DNA of 64,000 nt. Origin: Helopsaltes ochotensis. Lineage: Eukaryota > Chordata > Aves > Passeriformes > Locustellidae. Made by a program: the position numbers and the translations under genes. Each line of letters opens with the position of its first letter. Positions within the stretch are counted from its first letter, which is position 1. Shown here piece by piece: positions 1 through 11,500 of the stretch. Under the pieces are notes generated by a model. The model searched no databases. It had not been told where the DNA came from and worked only from the letters and a program-made list of their open reading frames with translations. The stretch is from positions 255,805-319,804 of the forward strand of contig VXBM01000679.1 in assembly GCA_013400155.1 (NCBI GenBank). Reading direction: 5' to 3'.

Positions 1-3000
1 GCTGCATGAACAGAAACACGGGACAATTTTTAATAAAATCCAAAGTACAAATTCCAACAAAGAGTCTGTAAATCTTACAACACCATGTGGGTTTCAGGAA
101 CTCCTTCACGGAAGGAAGTCTTTCAGTTCAAAGTGTGCACACCGCTCTTCCCTCCCACAGGACAATGTAATGCAGACTCACTGCTGGCAGACACGTAGGC
201 AGCAACTGCCTTGGAATTACCTGCACAGATTTTCCACTTGGTATTCCCAAATTCTTTCACTCCCTAGCATAATCAAGCATAACATCTATCAAGTATGCAC
301 TTCAAGTCACAAATGCACATATGTAAAGTATCAAATAAAATTACATAACTATTAAATAATTTTATTGTTGTGAGGCCTGAAAAAAGTCTGATTAGAGTCT
401 AGCAGTATACAATTACTTCTATTATCAATTTCTCTACAGCTGTGGGGATGAGATCACATTTACAGCAAATGAAGCACAGCAGTCTATGAGGTATTATGGA
501 CTGTACGGTTCATTTGTAATACAACTAAAAATAATGAGCATGCAATATGGCCTTTAAATAGTTTTCTAAGAAATTATTTTATTACTGTCAAGAAGGATGT
601 CGAAAGTATCATTAGGACATTTTCTGAAAGCAAAACTTCCTGCGTATGACTTTCCTACCTTCAACCCCGCCTACACACACTATCAGTTGTCATTTACAAC
701 TTCCAGATAAAACCAGAAAGAGATTTCATGCATGTCAGGATGAGATTTAGTGTAGTCTTTACAGAAGTCTTCCTAGAGCCTATAATAATTAAATTTTAAA
801 AAAGAAGGTTTTACAAAAAAAACCTGTGACATTAGGGTATTTTGGTATTTCACAATACAAAACGAACTTTACAGTAAATCCTATAAATTCTCAAGGATTT
901 CTCCAGAATTATGAGATGAACATAAAACAGAAAACTAAATAACCTGGTTTTCAATCAGGGAGTTTTGAAGGAGTTCTTTATTTGTGAGGTAACCTATATA
1001 AATAGATTTGCACTAGTCATGCCTGATATTGTATCAAAAACATTCTCGACTAAATTAAGGAATGACCCGACACCTTAACTTTTGCTCTAATGAACAATGT
1101 ACTCCCTTACTGAAATTTAATTTAGCAGTGTTGCCTAAGACAGAAAATGCCAGTTTCTATGTTTGAAGAGTTCTGTGTTCCTAACATATCCTTTCATTAC
1201 CTCAGGACGAGGCAGAGCTAACAGGAGACTACCAAACACATTATCAATAAATACGGTGGCATCAAAAAGAGTGAGGAAATGCAGTGTCAGCCAGTGAGCT
1301 TACACATAACCTTTGTGTGTGTTTTATACCACACACAGATCTGCAGAGGGCAAGAGGAGAAGAAAAACTGACATGACTTCATCTTGCCAGACCTCTGCCT
1401 GTCCAGATATTGGTGTCAGTCACTGGCTGTGTGCTGGGAGTGTATCTCTGGCAGCCCATGCACGCCCTGCTGCAGCCGGGGACTGTACTGTACTACGGGC
1501 TATTTATTCATGTCCTGCTGCTCCACAGGCTCCTGGGCTCAGACCTGTCTCTGCCACTCACTTGGCAGGAGCTGGGCTCCCAACACCAGCACCTGCAGAG
1601 GGAGACCCAGGGGACCTCATCTGAGTGAGCAACAGGGCAGGAAACGCTCAACTAATCATCTGCACCAAAATCACTGCAGCTGAGACTTCCTCATTTCATA
1701 ATACACACCCACACACACTCTTTCCCTTTTACCTGGGTTTTGCTCATGGATTTAGGATTAGGCTCTGCTGATAACATAAACGGATCAAGACTTACTGAAG
1801 TGCCCTTACACTGAACTGTATGTCTGTCTGTATATATGCACACAGACACCTGTTTTTTTAAATCCAATTCCAGGGAAAAGTCACAAAATTTGTAGAACAG
1901 GTAGATGCAATCCAAGTTCACTCCATATCCTACACTTTTTGTAAGTTTATCTGACCCCAAAGTAGGGAAATCCAACCTAAAAATGAGGTGCTGTTAGTTT
2001 AGCCACACACTTTCTTTCCAGGGACAGCCGCTGTTCTGGCCTTTGAGTCACACACACCTGCACACTAAAACTGCATGAATATCACCTTACCCACTGCTGA
2101 GCCAATTTCAAACAGCAAACACTTCGGCACCTGGTCCCACGGACTGTTTCTGAACCAGTGACATAAAGGTCAAGCAGCCAATATCCAATTACCAAGCCTT
2201 TCACTCCTTTGCAGATGCAAGAACCCTTGGCATTTCTAACTAACATTGAAACACAACTGTTTCATGTAACAAACACATGAAATAATTATTGCTAAATGAT
2301 GTATCTCATGCTGAATACACAAAGGAAAAAAAAAAGAAAATAAAGCAATGAAAGGAAACTTGTAAATAATCAAATCACTTGACAAGAAAGACTCAACTTG
2401 GTATTATTTTCATTTTAAGTTTTTAAGTGATTAGCAGCAACTGTTTATACAAGGAACTGATAAAAGCAAGCAGCTGTGGCTTACTGCAAAACACAACCAC
2501 TACAAGCAGGTATCAGGAAAGAAAAATATCCTGAACTATCACCTCAGTTTTAGCAAGCACAGTTTAATTTATGACATTACTGCTTATTTCCGTCCACAAT
2601 CACAACTGCATATAAATTCAAAGGTTGTTCTGACAGTTGTGCAAGAGCCTCTGCACTGAATTTGGGCTTACACTCACAGAACTCTCAACAACTCATTTCT
2701 TACACTGGTTTCTTCAGGGGCATCCTCCAAAAGGGCAAAACTCCTGGAAGACACTCTCCACTGATCATGTACCTCAGCAATCAATAACCACTCCCTCTGG
2801 CACCTCCGTTCCATCAGCCTAAAAGGCTCAAGCAAACAGCTCACCAACAGCAACAATAACCACAGCTACAACAGCTACTTCTTGCAAGACTACACGACTT
2901 TCAACTGATCAGGAACAACTCTAAGATGTCTAAAATTTCCCACCCATACAGATGTAGGGCAAGATGTAATAAAAAATGCTGACAATTATAACACAGTTAA

Positions 3001-3916
3001 GATCTTTAAAGAAAAAACAAAGGTCATTCCAGTTACAGTTTCCTGGTATAGTAATTGGGTATGAACAGTGTGTAAGCTACACTCCTGATGACAATTTCTT
3101 ATTTCAATAACCATCAAGCTAAAAACCACTCAGAGCAACTCAAGTTGTTTGCAAAGCCACTAATTAAAAATTGTAAGAAAAATTTAAAAATTAATTGTAT
3201 TTTTATTGATGCATAAACCTTCACTCCCACAGAGTTGCTCATCAAGCTTTGGTTCTACATGGAGAAATGGTGTGTACTTGTCATTCATCATTTTTTCCCT
3301 TTAGTAATATTTTGGCTTGTGTCTGCCTTGAGGCCAACGCTAACTCCTGCTACCAGCATTCTGCTTAGTCCTGTTACCAGAACAACTGCACCTCTTGAAA
3401 GAGGAACAGGCCAACAAGGAAGCACTTCAGAACCTGTAAATTAAGGGTTGAGTTCCCTTTTAATTCATGGGTTTTTTTCCCCTTGCATAATCTAAACAGC
3501 TACTACTGTAGTACTTAAAGAACAGAAGGGCCTGCAGAACACCAGAGCCCATTTTCCAGTACAGCCAAGTCTCTACAAGGAAGAACACAACGGATCTTCC
3601 AGAGTTGTTCAAATGCCAGTGAAAGACTCAGTCAGGGGAATTGACCTGAGGTGCAATTTATGTACCTTGGTCTTACTGTAAGGCCCAACCTATTTCAGGG
3701 AAGCTGACGTGGGAAATGATGAATAATGTTCATCACCAAGGCTCTTAATTTGCAAACAAGTGAGCACGTAAAGGCTGATGGAGATACTGAGTAAAACTGA
3801 AGGGTTTGTCTTGTTCTTCCAAGACCCTCCAGAACCAGCAGGTCCAGGCAACGGCACCAATGCAAGTATGGGAATTCCTGCAGGAATGGTAGGAAACTCT
3901 TTTTATTTTTCACTAT
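1..3916. other. non-coding stretch, no gene seen
   Basis: AT-rich, unique-looking sequence with no frame I would call coding. The only compositional break is the GC-rich patch at 1380-1630, listed separately. AATAAA hexamers occur near 33 and 333, and the second is followed by a GT-rich stretch. A polyadenylation site of a plus-strand transcript ending in the first 400 bases is therefore possible but not shown. Confidence 0.6.
1380..1630. other. GC-rich patch with hydrophobic open frame, unidentified
   Basis: A 250-base block clearly richer in G and C than its surroundings. All three plus frames are open over most of it. One frame (1410-1628) reads as a hydrophobic stretch with a WQPMHALLQPG segment and a YYGLFIHVLLLHRLLG segment, then a polar tail. 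It has no ATG of its own at the left, and I see no convincing acceptor or donor around it. I do not recognise the protein. It could be an old exon, a pseudogene piece or chance in GC-rich DNA. Confidence 0.25.
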
Positions 3917-4088
3917 GAGAGTGACTGAGCAGAGGTTGTCTGGGAGGCTGTAGAGTTTCCATCCTCAGAGATACTCAAAAGCCATCTGGCCATGGGCAAC
4001 TGGCTCTAGGTGGCCCCACCTGAGCAGAGGTGTGAACCAGGTGAGCTCCCACAGTTTCTGCCAGCCTCAGCCATCTGTGATTCCGTGA
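3917..4088 (+). repeat. CR1 LINE 3' fragment
   Basis: Matches the 3' tail of avian CR1 as I remember it: the phrase around 3950 (gtagagtttccatcctcag), then the segment reading gccatctggccatgggcaac, then the ending catctgtgattccgtgaa. It is truncated at the 5' side, as almost all CR1 copies are, and has an internal deletion near 3925-3945. Divergence is moderate. CR1 is the dominant non-LTR retrotransposon of birds. This copy retains no coding sequence. Confidence 0.85.
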
Positions 4089-6799
4089 ATTACTTCATCA
4101 TCCTAATGAAACAGTGAACCATCATCCTGAAAACACTGCAGGCAGCCAAGACAAGGTTGGGAATAATCAGTTTTCACTCCCTTCAACACATTGAGAAACC
4201 AAAGATATCCAGGTGTTTTTGACTGTTCCACACATAAAAGAGAAAGTCTATTCACATAGATAAAAACCTTCTTTGCCATCCAGTCCTCACCTAGGAAGCA
4301 TCAACTTTTCAATTCTCAGGAAGCCCTGAGAGCACCTTCAATATATGCAAGCCTATAACCAGTAGTCCTCAGCAACCCTGTCAGTTCTCCCCTGTTCCAC
4401 AGCACAACCCCGCCATTTTCCAGAAGCCCACAACCATTTCAAGCCCCATCAGTGCCATCTGCTCTCCAATGACAATGGGTGCTCAAAATTACGAGATATG
4501 CAAAGTCTTCTAAGCTGCAGGAAGTGGCTAAACACTGTCTCTGCTGTGTAATGGTTGAGAACCTGGCATAAAGTATACAGTAAATGCTGTCCTGCTCTCC
4601 AGATTGTATTACTTCTTTAAAGGAAATGGAAAAAAAAACCCACCACAGATTAGTCTGGTGATTTAGATATACAAGTTTAAAATTAGATCATAATATGCTT
4701 TCTCTTACAATTTTTTTTAATTACCTTGGGATTTACCATAACTGCCCACTGATCCATGAAAACTCAAAATGCTTTTCTTGATGCATAAATTTTAACAAAG
4801 AATATTAATTTTCCATACTAATTTACTACAACCATAGTGTATACGTATCATGTATGCTCTTCCTGCACTTAGGAAGAATTCCCTGTTAAAACTGAAGAGC
4901 TATTTCTGGAGGAACTAAAGAAACTTTATAATAAAGAGCACCATTTACCAGAGTCATACTTCTAGTAAGTACTGAAAACCCACCATAAGGCTCCAACAGA
5001 TTTAACCATTTCATTTGTTCTACTGCAGCTGAGTCGTAGATCATATAAATAACTCATTAAAAGAAAATCTCTGATGTTATTGTTTTCATAATTACTTTAA
5101 TTATTATCTCTGTTGGCATAGTAGGATCTCTCTGATCTCATTTACCTGGGGTTATGCTGTACTAATTAATCCAAATTCAGACTGTTTTAAAGGCAAACAT
5201 CAAATCTCATCCCACCCTACAAATTCTGCTTTTTCTCTTCAGAAAACTTTTGCCACCCTCAGTAGCGTCACACAGCTCAGAAAAGATGAGCCTCTTGTCA
5301 TTACCTTGCAATAATCAATGCTACTGGTGCCCAAAATAGGACAGATCCTAAAAGAGACGGACACACCACTTTGCTTCAGGTCACTTTAAACAGCAAGTGA
5401 CCCAGGAGTGTTACCTAGTTCCAAAATAAATGCAAAACCTCTGCCTTCCTCAAGAGTAAGGCTCACAAAACAGTCACTAACAGACACAGTTCACTGCATT
5501 TAGCTCACAAGAATATTCTTTGAAAATTGTGTTTGAATGTTTTGGTTTGGGTCTTTTTTATGGGGGTTGTGTGTGTTTTTCTCCCTCCACATTAACAGTG
5601 GATTACTCTTGAGTCGGGGGGCTTTGATCATTGTGCATCCAATCATTCTGACCTGCCTTCATCCACCATGAAGATGCCATCATTGGACTTAATCCCCACT
5701 TCATTGATCTCAAAGCCATTATGCCATTTTTAATTAAAACTTCTGCTTTTTTAAGTCACTGTTCACAGGGCTGAAACACATGATGGTGCTAATCCAAGGC
5801 TCTGACAATTCTTACTGATTTAGGAGATGTCATCCTCGCAGATTTTATATCAGGCTTATTGCAGCAAATTCTGTACACACAGATCTTTTCAGTCCAAAAA
5901 TTCAGTACACCTCATACTCCATGTGTCTGACATTCCTCTTAAGCAGAAAAGCACCCGATCCATGATTTGGAAAGTTGTCCAAGATCACAAGGGATAAAGT
6001 GGAAAGCTAAGAAAAGTGTTTCCAAATTCTGGCCTTCTTAATGCTCAGAGGGGAAAAAAATCAATTCTATTTAGGAGCACCATATTCTAGACGTAAATGA
6101 TTCTGACGTGGGTTTCTGTGTGACCCTTCAGGTTCCACAAAAAAATCATCCACTGTATAAAATTTACTACCTACTAATTTTGGTAAAAATTTCAGAGGGT
6201 TCCCTACTAGGGATGCAGTTTATCCCACTGCATTCTTTCCTCATAAGGGTATCTCCCATTTGTCTTGGCCAGTTGAAAGAACTAACTCCTGAAGTCAGCT
6301 GGTTACAATCCCTTACACCCAACTGCCTCCACATACTGTACAGTCACCACATGATTCCCAAGCCAAACCCACAGCTGCACGCAGGAAATTCTAAGGGGGG
6401 AGGGGGAGTCAAACGGGACAGCCCCACACCAAGTGCAGCACTGCCTGGGCAATGCCACACCATGCATGTGGTTAGGCACAATAGCTAAAGAGAGTCCCGA
6501 GATTAAATCCTCCCAGAACACAGCCACGCTGCGCGCTCACAATCCTGGCCGCAATCAGCCCTTCTGGAGAGGAAGGCAGGAGCCTACTGCCATAAAAAGA
6601 GCTGGGATTCTTAAACATCTGAAGCCAGGCTTAGGGGAATATGACTGACAGGCAACAGCTGAGGGTATTCTGCATTGATCCTGTACCATCCTGACATTCC
6701 AGGGAGGGTGATGGTGAAGGAAGATTTCTGAAGGCATAAATAAACTCGAGATCTTCAAAAAAATTATTTAAAACGTTTTAAAATCGTTATTGTCGACTC
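4089..6799. other. non-coding stretch left of the CpG island
   Basis: AT-rich, becoming more mixed after 6300. I recognise no gene, RNA or repeat. Short frames at 6108-6488 and 6303-6648 overlap one another on both strands and have no family resemblance. If the CpG island drives a minus-strand gene, this would be its first intron. If it drives a plus-strand gene, it is upstream flank. Confidence 0.6.
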
Positions 6800-7830
6800 G
6801 GTTCACCCCGTCCCACCCGAAAGCCCCTGCACCTTCCAACCCCAATTCCCCCACACGCCCACCCACCCTTCCCCAAATGAACGCTCAGGGAATCCCCGCG
6901 CCGCGCATCTGCTCCCCCCGGCCCCGCCAGCGCTCTGCCTTCCCCACACACGAACCTCCCTCAGCAGCCTCGTCACCGCCGCCNNNNNNNNNNNNNNNNN
7001 NNNNNNNNNNNNNNNNNNNNNNNNNNNNNNNNNNNNNNNNNNNNNNNNNNNNNNNNNNNNNNNNNNNNNNNNNNNNNNNNNNNNNNNNNNNNNNNNNNNN
7101 NNNNNNNNNNNNNNNNNNNNNNNNNNNNNNNNNNNNNNNNNNNNNNNNNNNNNNNNNNNNNNNNNNNNNNNNNNNNNNNNNNNNNNNNNNNNNNNNNNNN
7201 NNNNNNNNNNNNNNNNNNNNNNNNNNNNNNNNNNNNNNNNNNNNNNNNNNNNNNNNNNNNNNNNNNNNNNNNNNNNNNNNNNNNNNNNNNNNNNNNNNNN
7301 NNNNNNNNNNNNNNNNNNNNNNNNNNNNNNNNNNNNNNNNNNNNNNNNNNNNNNNNNNNNNNNNNNNNNNNNNNNNNNNNNNNNNNNNNNNNNNNNNNNN
7401 NNNNNNNNNNNNNNNNNNNNNNNNNNNNNNNNNNNNNNNNNNNNNNNNNNNNNNNNNNNNNNNNNNNNNNNNNNNNNNNNNNNNNNNNNNNNNNNNNNNN
7501 NNNNNNNNNNNNNNNNNNNNNNNNNNNNNNNNNNNNNNNNNNNNNNNNNNNNNNNNNNNNNNNNNNNNNNNNNNNNNNNNNNNNNNNNNNNNNNNNNNNN
7601 NNNNNNNNNNNNNNNNNNNNNNNNNNNNGAGCCGCCGCCCGGGGCGCTTCGATGGTGCCCGGCACCCGGCGGGCTTTGTCCCTCGCGGAGCGCCCTGCCC
7701 CGCCCTGCTCGCACCCCGCCGGGGCTGCCCTTGCCTGCCTGCCTTCCCCGTGTGCTGCCGCTGCCGACGGAAAGAATAGAAAAATAATAAATGCCTCTGG
7801 CGTTCTGTCCCTCACAACACGCTGAGACGC
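6800..7830. promoter_or_regulatory. CpG island, probable gene promoter
   Basis: Composition changes abruptly from AT-rich to very GC-rich with many CpGs on both sides of the run of N (for example ccgcgccgcgcatc near 6897 and the stretch at 7629-7760). Sp1-type GC boxes are present, such as ccccgccc near 7698, read as gggcgggg on the minus strand. In vertebrates such islands normally mark promoters. Direction is undecided. On the minus strand a frame reading AAVTRLLRE ends at a possible splice donor, gag|gttcgt near 6955, which would fit a minus-strand first exon hidden in the gap. That exon is inference. Confidence 0.75.
6984..7628. other. assembly gap (645 N)
   Basis: An unbroken run of N inside the CpG island. 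The flanks are extremely GC-rich, so the missing DNA is probably GC-rich too, a known weakness of short-read bird assemblies. The transcription start and first exon of any gene driven by this island may lie here. Any open frame crossing it is an artefact. Confidence 0.99.
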
Positions 7831-7931
7831 GAATTGTGGTGTGAGCTGGATGCTCGCATAAGCTTAGTCATGCGGAGCCTGATGAACGGCCTGTACCTGT
7901 GCCAAATCCATGTGTTTTTGCACTAAGTTTA

Positions 7932-8182
7932 AATATAGAGCCATAGAACCATCGGGGTTGGAAGAGACCTTTAAGATGATGAAATTCAACCATCAACCCA
8001 GCAGTACCACCGTAACCCCTAAACCACATCACCCAGCGCCAGATCCAAATACCTCTTTAACACCTCCGGGGATGGTGACCACCACCTCCTTGGATCGCTA
8101 TTCCAATGCCTGACTATCCTAACCGTGACTTTTTTTTCTGATATCTAATCTGAATCTCCCACCTCAGCCTAAGGCCATTTCA
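7932..8182 (-). repeat. CR1 LINE 3' fragment, minus strand
   Basis: Reads as the reverse complement of a CR1 3' end: atcggggttggaagagacc at 7951, then the phrase around aaccatcaacccagcag, then aacacctccggggatggtga, then a diverged poly-T interruption near 8130, ending near aaggccatttc. The 3' end of the element is therefore on the left. It lies just outside the CpG island. It has no open reading frame of its own. Confidence 0.88.
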
Positions 8183-8429
8183 ATAGCAATGCTTTCAGGT
8201 GCTCTTTCTGCAGATCTTTCCCATTGGGCATCAGACCCAAATGACCAGGAGTCCATGATGATATTTTACACATCGGATGTTTTCATTTTTAGTTTATTCA
8301 TGTTAATCTTGCTTTTGTAACCATGTCTGTAAGACAGGTGGGAATTTTGGGCAATAAAGGCCAAAAAGTGTTGAGAAATCTGGCTACTGGGTAAGGAGGT
8401 GCCAATGCTCAAAATGGTCAAAGAATGTG

Positions 8430-8540
8430 TGGCGGTGGCACTTGGGGACATGGTTTAGTGGTGAACAAGGCGGTGCTGGGTTGATGGTTGGACCTGATGA
8501 TCTTGGAGGTCTTTTTCAACCTCAGCCTTCTGTGATCCTG
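8430..8540 (+). repeat. CR1 LINE 3' tail fragment
   Basis: A short copy of a CR1 tail in plus orientation: ggcggtggcacttggggaca, then gtgctgggttgatggttgga, then gatgatcttggaggtc and a degenerate terminal ttctgtgatcctg. It is a separate, opposite-facing insertion from the copy 250 bases to the left. Confidence 0.85.
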
Positions 8541-11500
8541 ATGTGCCATAACTGAAGGGAAGGTACGGGTTCAACAGCATGAACTTTTTTTTCCCGTGTG
8601 TGCATAAATATTGCTAATCTTGCATAATATTTATTCCGCATAAATTTCGGAGGGTACCTTTTATTCTAAAATTTGTTTTAATCTGTAAACATTACCCACA
8701 ATTTATTCTGTCCATGGTGCCAAGGCAACACATGGGTAAGAGAGCCCTTCCTGAAAAAAGGTGCCTCCTTTTCTGTTGGCAGAGGCCACTCAGGATTTTC
8801 CAGGATAAAGGAACCAGATAATATGAAGCAAACAGTTGTGCTACAAAAATTCATCGCCCCAAGATCGAATAGACTGAGGTTCATTTATTGGGCTACCAAG
8901 ACACAGAGTCTCAATGTCAACTGCTACTGTCTGGAGCTAAAAAAAAAAACTAAACCAGAAAATAACTATGCATGAGCTGCTGTCCTTAGGAATAAAAACA
9001 GGATGTGGATAAAAAAAAACCCCTAAAAAACTCCAGAACTGTGTGAGGTGCCTGGGTGTCCACATTTGCAGAACTGGGGGCCAGTTCTGGGCTTTAGTGA
9101 TAAGGAGGACTGGCTTGAGCAAATGCAATCTGCATCTGAATTTGCCTGATAAAGTTTGTTTTTCTGGAAGTGTGAAGATGATAGTGGTTAAAAGGACAGG
9201 GTTGTTTACATGTTAATTCTGAGGCAAATTGCTGTGCCGGGATTAAATGGGGGTAGAAAAGGGCTTTAGCAGGTTGTGAGCCATAATAATTTGCAGCACA
9301 TCAGCCAGAATGTAGATGATGAATCTATTCTAAGTTTAGTTTTCACTGAATGTAAATTATGAGTAACAACTAAATTAAATTGTTTTAAACATCTACTGAA
9401 ATAAGAAAAGGGAGGATCCAGATTCAACAACTCAAGGATTCCTCTGATAGTAACTACTTAATTTTTTTTTTTCATGAGCCTTTGTAAGGTTTCATTTTTG
9501 TTTCATGTTTTTGGTTTCATTTCTCAACACCGACAGTGAAACTGCCACTTTCATTTCCTAGAGCTGCTGCAGTCCAGGAGATACTTTGGGTAAATCTGTC
9601 CTCTGTCCTCTCTGAAAACTCCACAGCTCAGGAGGCAAAGCAAGCAGAAGGACACTAAATCAGAAGTTGCAGGATTCTCTATCCTTGGGACTCTTGGTTG
9701 GAAAGAGCAGAAGAAGGATTAGCTTGTTTGAATGAGGAAAATGAAGGGTGAAGCATTAAACACTGAAGGATTAGGATGTTGTCTTCAAATACATCAAGGC
9801 ACACAGAGGGGGCAATGATCCATGAGAGACTGAGGCTGTAAAAGACAGAAAACATGACTAGCAGAAAGACTCCCCAAAAGGTATAATTCATATAGTCAAT
9901 TCAAATATAATTCAATTAGTCTGGAAAGAATTTTACAATGGGAGGTTGAAGAAGTTTCTGGAACAGACTTTCCAAATGAATTCATGAAAGTTAATAACAC
10001 CTGCCTACTTTATTTAGGATGGAAAAAAACATTTATGATGGTGATATAGCATGAGCAACATAAACCGTATTTTCAACAGAGAAAACTTTGCAAGCCTTGA
10101 TTTCAACAAATAAATAACCAACCCACACTCCTATCCTTCCAAATGCCATTTTCTAAAATTCAGGAAGTATGTGGGCATACTAGACGGGGTCCAGGAAAAA
10201 GCCATAAAACCATTGAACATGTTACTAACTCACAGTGAAACAGTATCATAGCAGAGTTTTCATATTTTTAAAAAGTGATTTTTGTACAAAATCTGCAAGT
10301 ATCCAAGTAGCAAAAATATACAGGCCTTTTTAGATTCCTATCACTATCAATTTTTAAATCAATATTGAGTATGCTTTAGTTCATACATGAATTAATGGAA
10401 TCATTTGTGAAACTGAGGGTCACAGTGGAATTGTCATTCAGGGACCTTCTGATATCAGACCCTGATAATGCTCACCTCAGCCAAAAGAGAAAAAATTTTA
10501 TCTTTTTTCAAAGACCTGGGCAAGAGTAGGACAACAGAAATCAACAATATAACTGTTTAGAACTGTGATCTCTTAAAGTAAGATTAGTTGTGAAAAGATG
10601 CCCACATTGATATTCCTCTTACACTACTAGTAGGCTGAAAATTTATTTGAAAAGAATGTTGTAGTTTTAAACTATCAGTTATTTTGCTGCCAAATAACTT
10701 GAGTGCCTTTTCTGATACAGAACAAGGGTCATTTCCCCGTTTTTCTGAGCACATTTCCTACCTTTCAGTAAAATAAAAACCCAGAAGCATCCTTTCTTAG
10801 CGTATTTTGTTAAAAAAATTGGCAAAACTGAAAGTCAACCAGATTCAGACTTATGCTCTTACAGTGTAACAACCTGGGTCTTACATTCCATTCAGTGAAG
10901 CAAAGTGCTGACGCTTAGCAACTCATGCCATAAAAATCAAAATAATGATAAAAAATTAATCTAGCTTCATCTTTAAGTGGGTGAAAACCTTTTTGGTTCC
11001 ATTGCTCATCCTGACATTTTGGCAGAAGGCTGATGACTATGAGAGACATCCATCCACAGAATTCCAGCCTTAACAGAAGCTTAGGAAACAGGGAACACTG
11101 AGATGCTCTGTAAGTTACTATGCATCATTAATTCTTAGTGGAGACAAACAACACAGGTGGTTATTTGAAAGATATAAGATCATATTGGCCTCACGTCTTA
11201 CCAAAGGACAAAACCACGTAACAACTCAGCAAAAGTCTTGGAGAAGTTCTTTTGAAAAATTATGTGCTTCCAAGTTTGCTCATTTACATGTATTTTTTCT
11301 TTGTTCTTTGAATTGTACTTGAGTGGCAGAAAGAAGTCTGTGAAACTTGTAAAATTGCTTCCAGTAAACCTATGCAAGTAGAACAGAGGATGTGAAAACT
11401 TGTGGTAGAACACTGGTGTAAAGACATGTGGCCTCAATACAGATCATCCTGTTGGGCTCGATAAAGGGCCTGTAGTTGTAGAAAACTCCTTTAGAAAAGC

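Noticed and set aside
320..400. Polyadenylation site at AATAAA near 333 with GT-rich downstream
   Set aside because: AATAAA is frequent by chance in such AT-rich DNA and no upstream exon can be identified.
6790..7815. Open frames of 280-329 codons across the CpG island
   Set aside because: Most of each frame is the run of N, translated as unknown; only the short GC-rich ends are real and show no domain.
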